From: Haliscomenobacter sp040401995
GTDB lineage: Bacteria > Bacteroidota > Bacteroidia > Chitinophagales > Saprospiraceae
Reading direction: 5' to 3'
Assembly: GCA_040401995.1 (NCBI GenBank)
Contig: JBBANM010000020.1
Location: 1 to 64,000 of the forward strand
Length of the DNA stretch: 64,000 bases
The notes under the pieces are model-generated. The model did no database searches and was not told the origin of the DNA. It worked only from the letters and a program-made list of their open reading frames with translations. Positions 7,713 through 15,517 of the stretch are shown piece after piece. The position numbers were made by a program, and so were the translations under genes. How positions within the stretch are numbered: position 1 is the stretch's first letter; every line of letters begins with the position of its first letter.

Positions 7713-8789
7713 ATGAACAACGCACATTTATTTTCAGCAATTGCAATAAAAGAAATGACATTAAAGAACCGCATTGTTGTTTCTCCGATGCAGCAGTACA
7801 GTTCAGTAAATGGAAAGGTAACCGACTGGCATCTGGTGCATCTCGGCAGCCGTGCAGTGGGTGGTGCCGGTTTAATCACCACAGAAAGTACCGCTGTATC
7901 ACCCGAAGGAAGAAGTACATTGTATGATGCAGGTTTGTATAATGATGAGCAAAGAGATGCCTGGAAGCCAATTATAAATTTTGTTCAGCAACAGGGAGCA
8001 AAAATTGCTGTTCAGTTAGGGCATTTTGGTAGCAAAGGCAGCCGCTCACATCCAAATGAAGGGTTGAAATATTTATCGCCTGAAGAAGGTGGCTGGCAAA
8101 CAAAAAGCTCATCAGCTATTGCACCATTCCCTGGTATGAGTGTACCTGTTGCACTTGATGTTGAAGAAATAAAGGTAATTCAGCAGCAATATATTTCAGC
8201 AGCAAAGAGAGCAGTTGTAGCCGGTTTTGATGCCATTGAAATTCATGCAGCACATGGTTATTTGTTTCACCAGTTTTATTCCTCTATCATTAACCACCGA
8301 ACAGATGAATATGGTGGAAGTTTTGAAAACCGAGTACGGTTTTTATTGGAAACAGTTGCTTTGCTAAAACAACATATCCCGACAAGTATGCCATTGATGA
8401 TTCGGATTTCCGCCGTTGACTATATAAAAGATGCAAATGCATGGACTTTGGACGATAGTGTAAAATTATCAAGGTTGCTGAAGCAGGCAGGTGTGGATGT
8501 AATTACAGCTTCAGCAGGTGGCTTTGTGTTTCTTGACAAATCAAAAGTATATCCGGCTTACCAAGTTCCTTTTGCCGAAAAAATAAAACAGGAAACAGGA
8601 ATTATTACAGGCGCTGTTGGTGCTATTACCACTCCTCAGCAGGCAAATGATATTATTACCAATAATCAGGCAGACTTGATAGTTATTGCAAGGGAATTTT
8701 TACGAAACCCATATTTTGCAACACAAGCTGCTAAAGAATTGGGTGCAGAACTACCCGTTCCTTTTCAGTATAAGAGAGCTTATTTATAA
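7713..8789 (+). CDS. Old yellow enzyme-family NADPH dehydrogenase (YqjM-like)
   Basis: The 358-residue protein has the full OYE TIM barrel: LKNRIVVSPM near the N-terminus, QLGHFGSKGS, the substrate-binding HAAHGYL (His178, His181), YGGSFENRVRF and late FMN-phosphate strands (ITASAGG, IVIAREFLRNP). It is an FMN-dependent ene-reductase that reduces activated C=C bonds with NAD(P)H. An oddity is SPMQQYSS at 24-31: the redox-tuning Cys of YqjM (Cys26, SPMCMYS) is Gln here. Its context suggests electrophile or oxidative-stress defence. Confidence 0.92.
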   Translation: MNNAHLFSAIAIKEMTLKNRIVVSPMQQYSSVNGKVTDWHLVHLGSRAVGGAGLITTESTAVSPEGRSTLYDAGLYNDEQRDAWKPIINFVQQQGAKIAVQLGHFGSKGSRSHPNEGLKYLSPEEGGWQTKSSSAIAPFPGMSVPVALDVEEIKVIQQQYISAAKRAVVAGFDAIEIHAAHGYLFHQFYSSIINHRTDEYGGSFENRVRFLLETVALLKQHIPTSMPLMIRISAVDYIKDANAWTLDDSVKLSRLLKQAGVDVITASAGGFVFLDKSKVYPAYQVPFAEKIKQETGIITGAVGAITTPQQANDIITNNQADLIVIAREFLRNPYFATQAAKELGAELPVPFQYKRAYL

Positions 8790-8823
8790 ATTTGGGGTTG
8801 CAAAATACAACCTTGATGGTATG

Positions 8824-8960
8824 AAGTGGTCTAATTATCCCAGACGGTGAAATAGGAGAACAAGCCGAGAAATTTCTTCGAAGTGAAGGATGAAAAAACA
8901 CAGCGCGTTCATCCCTTCTGCTCGAATGCAATTTTGGTTTTTCGTAGGAATGATCGGATT
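8824..8960. repeat. Repeat family D, copy 2
   Basis: Second copy of the element at 3652-3785, sharing GAGAAATTTCTTCGAAGTG and ACACAGCGCGTTCATCCC. The interval 8790-9457 has no supportable gene and consists of this copy, about 230 bp without recognised structure, and repeat family C. Confidence 0.6.
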
Positions 8961-9188
8961 TGGACACTGAAGTATGTCCCAAAAACTGAACAGGTAGACT
9001 AATGAAATTGGAAGCCTAAAATTCACAACCCAAATCTGTCAAGATGAGTCGGAAAAGACGAACATTGAGCGCTGTATTAAAGTCAAAAGTTGCTCTATAG
9101 GTGATTCCCCAATGAAGCCACTGCCTAAAGCCGTGGTTGTTCTTGCTATTTGTACTCCTTGATGGTTTTTCCTGCTATTGACTAAGCA

Positions 9189-9415
9189 GTGAAGCTGATA
9201 CTTTTTTGACCATACCAAAAAAACACCTTTGAATTTGTAGCCTGAGGTGTTTATCTTGGCTCATCATTAGAGTCACCATTGGTGTAGTACAGTTGGCTGC
9301 TCCAATTCAGAAGCAACTGGATTTATTCATTGCTCATAAGCTCGTGCATAACCAGCGGCTTCTTTCAACTGCCCGGTATGCGAAAGCTTGGCGGCTAAGT
9401 ATTCGGATATTGGGC
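9189..9415. repeat. Repeat family C, copy 2
   Basis: Diverged duplicate of 438-665. The reading frame of the downstream DoxX-like gene runs back into this repeat, but the repeat-encoded residues resemble nothing in that family. The duplication shows they are not part of the original protein. Confidence 0.6.
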
Positions 9416-9457
9416 TTTGTGTTTGGTAGTAAATATAACAAAACGACAGTAAAAACA

Positions 9458-9853
9458 TTGAAAGACAGAAACATACATAGAATATTGACCATTTTCATTG
9501 CGATAGTTTGGCTCGCAAATGGGCTTCTATGTAAAGTGCTAAACCTTGTTCCAAGACACGAACAAATTGTTGCCCGGATTTTAGGTGAAGGCTTTTCAAA
9601 ACCCTTGACAATTCTCATAGGACTTTCTGAAATTATAATGGCTATTTGGGTTCTGACAAGGTTTAAATCCAAATTCAATGCTATTACACAAATGACAATT
9701 GTGGCGATAATGAACATTTTGGAGTTTTTTTTAGCTCCAGACCTTTTACTTTGGGGCAAGTTTAATTCAGTGTTTGCCTTGCTGTTCATTGTGCTTATTT
9801 ATTACACCGAATTTGTATTGAACAAGAAAATAAACCTGCAAACAGAAAAATGA
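9458..9853 (+). CDS. DoxX-like family membrane protein
   Basis: I place the start at the TTG at 9458 (LKDRNIHRILTIF), because everything upstream in frame is repeat-derived and there is no in-frame ATG before residue 60. The 131-residue product has four hydrophobic segments and the sub-family pattern WLANGLLCKVLNLVPRHEQIV. DoxX-like proteins are small four-helix membrane proteins linked to thiosulfate or quinone redox in some lineages; here the role is unknown. It overlaps the next gene by ATGA (9850-9853), so translation is coupled. Confidence 0.75.
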   Translation: MKDRNIHRILTIFIAIVWLANGLLCKVLNLVPRHEQIVARILGEGFSKPLTILIGLSEIIMAIWVLTRFKSKFNAITQMTIVAIMNILEFFLAPDLLLWGKFNSVFALLFIVLIYYTEFVLNKKINLQTEK

Positions 9854-10584
9854 AGTTTCTAAAAAATCACCCATTTGCAGTTGAAGCATACTTTGACAGT
9901 TCAATAGTTCTGACTTTTGCTGTTTCGAAAGACCAGCTTCAAAAATTTATTCCCGAGTGCTTAGAACTCGATACGTTTCAAGAAAAGTGGGCATTTATAG
10001 CTGTTGCAATGGTTCAGACAAAGAATTTGCGACCCAAAGGATTTCCAAAGTTTATGGGTAATGACTTTTTTCTAATTGGCTATAGAATTTTTGTTCGCTA
10101 TAAAAACAATGCTGGCAAACGTTTAAGGGGATTATACATCATCAAATCTGAAACAGATAAAAAGAAAATGGAGATATTAGGTAATGTATTTACTCACTAC
10201 AATTATACTACAACAGATATTTCAGAAAATAGAGAAGGAAACTTAAAAACAATCAGTTCAAATAAATCAAATTTTGCATTGGTAATTGAGCATACAGAAG
10301 ATGAAATCAAGATTCCTAATGGCTCGCCTTTTACAGATTGGAAAGATGCAAGGAGGTTTGCAGGTCCATTGCCATACACGTTTACATTCAACGAAGAAGA
10401 TAATACAGTATTAATCATTGAAGGCGTTCGCCAAAATTGGCGACCAGAGCCCGTAAAACTGAAAAGTTATTACTTTGATTTTATCAACTCTATGAACTTT
10501 CAAAATATAGTTTTGGCAAACGCATTTGAAATTAAAAACATTCCATACTATTGGAAAAAAGGGAGAATAGAAAAATGGAATTAA
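9850..10584 (+). CDS. DUF2071 (YqjF-like, acetoacetate decarboxylase-fold) protein
   Basis: This 244-residue protein matches the YqjF/DUF2071 pattern: N-terminal FAVEAYFDSSIVLTFAVS, the strand FLIGYRIFVRYKN, a GLYIIKSETD turn, and a C-terminal VEHTEDEIKIPNGSPF region. The fold is related to acetoacetate decarboxylase, but the catalytic Lys of that enzyme cannot be placed. It overlaps the DoxX-like gene upstream by 4 bases and the methyltransferase gene downstream by 10 bases. Its biochemical role is not known. Confidence 0.75.
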   Translation: MKFLKNHPFAVEAYFDSSIVLTFAVSKDQLQKFIPECLELDTFQEKWAFIAVAMVQTKNLRPKGFPKFMGNDFFLIGYRIFVRYKNNAGKRLRGLYIIKSETDKKKMEILGNVFTHYNYTTTDISENREGNLKTISSNKSNFALVIEHTEDEIKIPNGSPFTDWKDARRFAGPLPYTFTFNEEDNTVLIIEGVRQNWRPEPVKLKSYYFDFINSMNFQNIVLANAFEIKNIPYYWKKGRIEKWN

Positions 10585-11330
10585 AACGAAAGCCCTTTCA
10601 AGGAGTATTAAATATCATTCGGTTTAACTGGCATTTTTATTTAATTGCAGTTATTACTCTTGTTTCTCTTTTTTTTTTAAAAAATACTTTGCCTGAACAA
10701 ATACAGCCAATTGCATTTTGTTTTTCCATTTTAGCATTGCTGACAATATCCGTTTCATTAATTATATCCTTTTATGTTTATGACATTTCTAATCTTTATC
10801 AATTAAATTGGTTGCCAAATACCAACTTCAAAAACGTTCTCAATATCAATGCCGGTTTTGACGAAACAAGTGAAATAATCAAAAGTAGATTTCCAAATAC
10901 GGAATTGACTATTTGTGATTTTTACAATCCAAATAAACACACCGAAATCTCAATCAAACGAGCAAGAAAAGTATATCCGCCAATAGCAAGCACAATTCAA
11001 GTTTCAACTGAAAAACTTCCTTTTCAAGACAACTCATTTGACAACTCTTTGGCAATTCTTTCTGTACACGAAATCAGAGATACAATCGAAAGAGTTCAAT
11101 TTTTCAAAGAGCTACAAAGAGTTACAAAACCAACAGGTCAAATTTATGTAACAGAACACCTAAGGGACTTTAATAATTTCATGGCTTACACTGTAGGCTT
11201 TTTTCACTTTCATTCAAAGAAAACTTGGTTAAACACTTTTAGCCAAAGCAAACTGACAGTTAAAAGCGAAATTAAAACGACACCATTTATTACAACATTT
11301 ATTTTAGACAATAATGGAGATACACTTTAA
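10575..11330 (+). CDS. Membrane-anchored class I SAM methyltransferase
   Basis: The ATG at 10575 lies inside the end of the DUF2071 gene (10-base overlap). The 251-residue product starts with two hydrophobic helices (about 20-70). A Rossmann methyltransferase domain follows: VLNINAGF in the motif I position, TICDFYNP as the acidic strand, EKLPFQDNSFDNSLAILSVH as motifs II-III, and LQRVTKPTGQIYVTEHL. The glycine-rich motif I is degenerate (NINAG instead of DxGxG), which may lower SAM affinity. The substrate is unknown; a membrane lipid or quinone is possible. Confidence 0.78.
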   Translation: MELKRKPFQGVLNIIRFNWHFYLIAVITLVSLFFLKNTLPEQIQPIAFCFSILALLTISVSLIISFYVYDISNLYQLNWLPNTNFKNVLNINAGFDETSEIIKSRFPNTELTICDFYNPNKHTEISIKRARKVYPPIASTIQVSTEKLPFQDNSFDNSLAILSVHEIRDTIERVQFFKELQRVTKPTGQIYVTEHLRDFNNFMAYTVGFFHFHSKKTWLNTFSQSKLTVKSEIKTTPFITTFILDNNGDTL

Positions 11331-11709
11331 AATTATCGGAGTTTTGCTGATAACTTTGGCTTTGGTTCACATTATTTTTCCAAAATACTTCAATTGGAAA
11401 GAAGAATTGAAATCATTGAGTTTAATCAACCGACAAATGATGATAGTTCACACGTTTTTTATCGCCTTGGTAGTTTTTATGATGGGTTTGCTATGTTTAA
11501 TTTCCACAAAAGAACTTATAGAAACAAAACTCGGCAAGACGATTTCAGTCGGACTTGGGATTTTTTGGGTTACAAGACTTTTCATTCAATTCTTTGGCTA
11601 CTCGACACAATTATGGAAAGGAAAAACTTTTGAAACGACAGTCCACATTTTATTTTCACTACTTTGGGCTTATTTAAGTGTGGTATTTATTTGGACAGCA
11701 ACACATTGA
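11314..11709 (+). CDS. Four-helix integral membrane protein
   Basis: The 131-residue protein has about four transmembrane helices (IIGVLLITLALVHIIFPKYF; FFIALVVFMMGLLCLIS; ISVGLGIFWVTRLFIQFFG; ILFSLLWAYLSVVFIWTA). It overlaps the methyltransferase gene by 17 bases and closes the four-gene overlapping operon. I do not recognise the family. Its tight coupling suggests it works with the membrane methyltransferase. Confidence 0.7.
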   Translation: MEIHFKIIGVLLITLALVHIIFPKYFNWKEELKSLSLINRQMMIVHTFFIALVVFMMGLLCLISTKELIETKLGKTISVGLGIFWVTRLFIQFFGYSTQLWKGKTFETTVHILFSLLWAYLSVVFIWTATH

Positions 11710-11727
11710 CAATAATAACGCAGACGA

Positions 11728-11890
11728 ATGAAGGAAGAACACCACGGCCTAATAGCACCTACAAGAAATTGGCGGTTCAGTGGTTATATAAACTTTGTGC
11801 TTCGTATCAAGTTCAATGCAGGCAGACAGTTTTCGTCTCCGAAATCGCCAACCTCTTTAACCCACAAAACGTTACAAAAAAATTTCCGCA
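11728..11890. other. Structured non-coding gap between two accessory genes
   Basis: The 187 bases between stop and start contain a dispersed inverted repeat (ATTGGCGGTT near 11770, GAAATCGCCAA near 11840) around AT-rich sequence. Short reading frames through it are not convincing. Sequence of this flavour resembles spacer blocks I associate with small accessory genes in Bacteroidota, but I cannot name the element. Confidence 0.35.
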
Positions 11891-11896
11891 GACCGC

Positions 11897-12544
11897 ATGA
11901 CACATCAACTCTTTGCAGAAATAGACAAATTTGACTTATGGGCTCAATCTCAGTTTGACATCCCTCAAGATGACATTGGTGGCGAATGGGAATGTAATTA
12001 TGACCATTGGCAAGTAATTTACAAGTCATTTGAAGAATTCTTAAACGTGACCAATCCCAATAAATTGACTTCAATTGAAAAAGACAGACTTCTATACATT
12101 ATAGCGAGGGACAACGAAATGGAAAATCTGTCAAGCCTTTTAGACGAACAATTCTTAATAGTTTTATCAGAGCATTCAATTAAAAATGGACATAGGGATG
12201 ATAAATGGCAGTTGGCTATTCAACTATACAAATTGATAGACAAAGAAAAAGCTTTATCTCTTCTAGAAAAATTCGTCAACGATGAAGAAGAATATGTAAA
12301 CAGACGTTCATTGATGGAATTAGCAAAACTGAAGTCTGACAACGTTGAGTATTATGCTGAGAAATTTTGGAAGAGGAACAAATATGCCGATATGGAAGTG
12401 TATCAAAAAATAGCTGTCCTCCATTCTTTAAACATGATTAATTCAAAGCTATTAAATAATTATATCAAGTTGGCAAAGGATAGTGGGCAGACATATTTGA
12501 TACAAAATGCAAATCAAATTGAAAATGAGAAAACCCGCCTTTAA
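11897..12544 (+). CDS. Helical-repeat (HEAT-like) hypothetical protein
   Basis: The 215-residue soluble protein consists almost entirely of paired helices. Phrases such as LAIQLYKLIDKEKALSLLEK, VNRRSLMELAKLKSDNVEYY and VYQKIAVLHSLNMINS follow HEAT/ARM-like spacing in the second half. There is no signal peptide or catalytic motif. It is a single gene with structured sequence on the 5' side and an intrinsic terminator overlapping its stop, like a self-contained accessory cassette. Function is unknown. Confidence 0.65.
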   Translation: MTHQLFAEIDKFDLWAQSQFDIPQDDIGGEWECNYDHWQVIYKSFEEFLNVTNPNKLTSIEKDRLLYIIARDNEMENLSSLLDEQFLIVLSEHSIKNGHRDDKWQLAIQLYKLIDKEKALSLLEKFVNDEEEYVNRRSLMELAKLKSDNVEYYAEKFWKRNKYADMEVYQKIAVLHSLNMINSKLLNNYIKLAKDSGQTYLIQNANQIENEKTRL

Positions 12545-12574
12545 AAGCACCCGTTCAAAAGGCGGGTTTTATTT
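12530..12574 (+). terminator. Strong intrinsic terminator overlapping a stop codon
   Basis: AAAACCCGCCTTT (12530-12542) pairs perfectly with AAAGGCGGGTTTT (12558-12570), followed by ATTTC. The left arm carries the last codons and stop region of the helical-repeat gene. This point also marks the visible change from AT-rich accessory DNA to the rest of the window. Confidence 0.88.
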
Positions 12575-12639
12575 CAATCAGTATTGCTTACTGCTTATTT
12601 GGCAATTTGAAAGAGCCCTCAGATAATCCAATGAAAAGG

Positions 12640-12664
12640 TGAATTTGAATCCCCTCCAAATTCA
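12640..12664 (-). terminator. Possible terminator of the SnoaL-like gene
   Basis: TGAATTTG and CAAATTCA flank a C-rich loop just downstream of the minus-strand stop at 12673, followed on that strand by CCTTTTCATT. The T tract is short, so confidence is modest. Confidence 0.4.
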
Positions 12665-12672
12665 TCCCCCCT

Positions 12673-13095
12673 TTACGTCAATTTCGGCAACAACCCCATA
12701 TGCCGCAACATACCCGCCAGATCCCACATGTGCTGGGCACGTACAATTTTGCCGTTTTCCACCCACAGAAAAGAAATGCCTTTTACCACCACTGGCTTGC
12801 CGGTAGGCGGTATATTCAGAATCTGACCGCGGTGATGACCATCCGCGCGCCAATACACTGCCAGGCGCTCCGCGTTCGATACTTCATCCACCAACTTGAT
12901 TTCCAAATCGGGGAAAGCAGCAAAAAAACGGTCGGTCAATTGCCGAACGGCTTCATGACCATATACCTCGCCAGGAGAAGAACTCTCTTCCCCAACGTAT
13001 TCCTCCGAGTAAAAACTTAGTATTTTGGCCGTGTCCCGACCATTCCAGGCTTCAAAAAGCGCCCTGGCAAATCCGCCGTCCTCCATGTTGCTCAT
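12673..13095 (-). CDS. SnoaL-like / ester cyclase-type small protein
   Basis: This 140-residue NTF2-fold protein has the SnoaL layout: an N-terminal helix with ALFEAWNGRDTAKILSFYSEEY, VYGHEAVRQLTDRFFAAFPDLEI in the middle and VVKGISFLWVENGKIVRAQHMWD near the end. SnoaL relatives catalyse aldol cyclisation or bind small hydrophobic ligands, and most bacterial members are uncharacterised. It lies 116 bases downstream of the STAND ATPase gene on the same strand and may be cotranscribed with it. Confidence 0.8.
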   Translation of the reverse strand: MSNMEDGGFARALFEAWNGRDTAKILSFYSEEYVGEESSSPGEVYGHEAVRQLTDRFFAAFPDLEIKLVDEVSNAERLAVYWRADGHHRGQILNIPPTGKPVVVKGISFLWVENGKIVRAQHMWDLAGMLRHMGLLPKLT

Positions 13096-13211
13096 GTCGT
13101 CTACTAAATAAAGTGATGTGATAATAATGTCTTTTAGTGGTATCCCTTAAATTAATAGCAAAAATAAGTTTTCCTATTGTTCAAAACCCTGCTCATTTTT
13201 TGTTCAAAAAA

Positions 13212-15296
13212 TTACTCTAGCTCTAACCTCCAAAGCAGGGCGGTTATTCTTTCTGCTCCGGTTTTTAAATACCGTCGGTAAGTACTGAATGACATATTGA
13301 GAAAATCGGCCGTTTTTTCTTGACTCCCCACCGGATTGAAAAAAGTACGGTACAACACCCGGTAGTATTTATTGTCGGTAGGGGAAGCTTCGATGGATTG
13401 CAAAACTACCTCCAGTTGTTTTTTCAAAACGGCAATGCGCGCAGCAACATCCGCATCTGCCCCCGTTTCTTTGAGCACCAACCGCGAACGAATCAAGGGA
13501 TTGTCTAGCAAAAAATCGCGTTGGTGGTAGTTTTTGAGGGCCAGTTCAACTGACTCAGCAAACTCCGCTTCACTCAAAATCATTACTTCCAACGAATTTT
13601 TGTTGGCCATCGCATCCTGGCTAGTGGGATCGCCAATTTCGCGTTTGCCCAGCAGCTCAAGCCAGTCAAAAGGCGGACGTTTGCGCCAATCATGAGCATA
13701 CCAACCAAAGGCTACCTCGTCACTTGAAAAATCCAATTCCGGTATTTGCTGGAGATCAGCGTAGTTGAGTACTTGTTGCCAAAATTCAGGCAAGGCACAA
13801 TTGAGCATGCTCACCGCCAAACCCGGGGTAAAATAGTATTGTACAATGGATAAAAAAATGCTGCTCTGAAGATTGGAAACCGACTGATAGGTATCCTCGG
13901 CCATCCAAAAACGAAACAAAGCTACTTGTTCCCCACTGCGCAAATGCAATTGCTGATCGCGATACTGCAGCACTTTGAGTAACGCAGGATCAGGCGCCAC
14001 CGCAGCCACATCCAGATTTTGAGCATCCAGCTTAAGTACAAAAGCGATGGGAACCCTGAAGGAATCACGCCAAACCCAGATTTGAGCAGCTGGATGAGTA
14101 GCCCAATATTTAAAAATGGCGGCACTGGCACTGCCTTCATGTCGCTCCACCATTTTTTCCAATACAAGCAGATCAGAGGATTGAACATTATCAATCCAAT
14201 TGGAAGCATTTTCCTGCCATTCAAAAAACTGTTTTACCAACGCGCCGAGTCGGTGTAGATAAATCAACTCCAGCAGGTACCGCCGTTGAGCCTCTCCAGT
14301 TGTTTCACGAATGCGTTTGATGTAAAAATTGCGAATTCGCTCGTGTAATTCAGCGTACCATTCGGGGTTGCGCCAGCGGATATCTGCGGTTACTGCCTCG
14401 CGCACGAGGTCGTGCGGGTAAAGCCCCAGTTTATTGCTTTCAATAAACGATAATTGCCGCAACCAATCAAAAAGCGGCATGGCATCCATCAGTTCCATGG
14501 CTTCCTTGAGCAGGGGTTCGGTGGTATTGAGCGCCAAAACACAGATTTCCAAGGCGGCGCGGTGAGCGGGGCCGGGCACTTGTTCCAAAAAAAGATCCAA
14601 TAAAGAACGTACAATATCAGGCGAGGTGGCAGGGTCAAACCGTTGATCGCCATCGTAAGCATAGATTTCAGCTACCAGGGATAGCGCCAGCGGGTGCCCA
14701 TGGGTGAAGTCCAAGGCGGCTCGGTGATCACTTTCCGGTACGCGTTTTTTGGTTAAAAATTCGATGCTTTCATCAGGCGAGAGGTTGCGCAATTGCAACA
14801 CGCGTAAAAGGGCTTTCCAACCTGGGTCGGCTAGCCAATGTTGAGCGGGCGGATTCCTACTGCTGATAACGGTAAACACATGGGCAGGCAATTGTGGCAA
14901 AAAATCTTGCCGCATCCATTCGTCAATCGGCGTTAATTTTTCGTAAGTATCAATGAAGACGACAGCTTTTGAGTCCCAGTTTTCAAGGGTTTCAAAAACA
15001 TCTGCCGCCGATTGGAGTTCTAAGGCGTGCATCATGGCTTCCATAATGCTACTGGGGTGGGGCGTAATTTCCCGGCCATCCAAACGCAGGTGCCGAATTT
15101 GTTTGGCCTCGCACTCTTCCCGAAAACGGTTCAACAAGGTGGTTTTTCCCTGTCCGCCTGGTCCATGCACGTATAGCATGTAAACCGAGGGATCTTCAGC
15201 AAAAGCCAAATTGGAGAAAAACTCCAGTTCTTTTCCCCTTCCGACGAATGCCGCACTGCGGGCTTCTTTCAGCAAGTCAAAAAGGCGTTTGGCCAT
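13212..15296 (-). CDS. STAND-type signalling ATPase with C-terminal helix-turn-helix
   Basis: A 694-residue protein beginning directly with an AAA_16/NACHT-like module: FVGRGKELEFF, Walker A GPGGQGKTT (45-53), Walker B AVVFIDTYEK (111-120), and VISSRNP as the sensor region, followed by winged-helix and helical regions. There is no N-terminal effector domain. The last ~45 residues (SQEKTADFLNMSFSTYRRYL) look like a sigma-region-4/LuxR-like helix-turn-helix, so this is probably a large ATP-dependent transcription regulator of the MalT/AfsR style. The ligand is unknown. The SnoaL-like gene downstream is the nearest candidate target. Confidence 0.78.
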   Translation of the reverse strand: MAKRLFDLLKEARSAAFVGRGKELEFFSNLAFAEDPSVYMLYVHGPGGQGKTTLLNRFREECEAKQIRHLRLDGREITPHPSSIMEAMMHALELQSAADVFETLENWDSKAVVFIDTYEKLTPIDEWMRQDFLPQLPAHVFTVISSRNPPAQHWLADPGWKALLRVLQLRNLSPDESIEFLTKKRVPESDHRAALDFTHGHPLALSLVAEIYAYDGDQRFDPATSPDIVRSLLDLFLEQVPGPAHRAALEICVLALNTTEPLLKEAMELMDAMPLFDWLRQLSFIESNKLGLYPHDLVREAVTADIRWRNPEWYAELHERIRNFYIKRIRETTGEAQRRYLLELIYLHRLGALVKQFFEWQENASNWIDNVQSSDLLVLEKMVERHEGSASAAIFKYWATHPAAQIWVWRDSFRVPIAFVLKLDAQNLDVAAVAPDPALLKVLQYRDQQLHLRSGEQVALFRFWMAEDTYQSVSNLQSSIFLSIVQYYFTPGLAVSMLNCALPEFWQQVLNYADLQQIPELDFSSDEVAFGWYAHDWRKRPPFDWLELLGKREIGDPTSQDAMANKNSLEVMILSEAEFAESVELALKNYHQRDFLLDNPLIRSRLVLKETGADADVAARIAVLKKQLEVVLQSIEASPTDNKYYRVLYRTFFNPVGSQEKTADFLNMSFSTYRRYLKTGAERITALLWRLELE

Positions 15297-15517
15297 AACT
15301 GATTGGTTTTAGGATAGATGCTGTCTCTTTACTTGGGGGAACTACCATTAAAGTGATAGGTAATATGAACGAATAGAATTTATATTGTTCCATCACTTTT
15401 CACAATATAAGTAGATCTTTGGGTTTAAATGCCAAAAAGCATTGGCGACTTTTTGACAATTATAGTAACCAAAATGAAAATACGATTGTTCAAGTAAGAT
15501 TTTCAAACCCGTTCTTC

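Noticed and set aside
9293..9457. N-terminal extension of the DoxX-like protein
   Set aside because: This part is repeat family C, present also at 438-665, and the family N-terminus aligns with the TTG at 9458.
9334..9789. 151-residue minus-strand reading frame
   Set aside because: Antisense to the DoxX-like gene; low-complexity hydrophobic/Cys/Ser mixture typical of antisense frames.
11664..11934. Two overlapping short reading frames between the four-gene operon and the helical-repeat gene
   Set aside because: They span stop and start regions of flanking genes in other frames and show no family features; the region contains dispersed inverted repeats instead.
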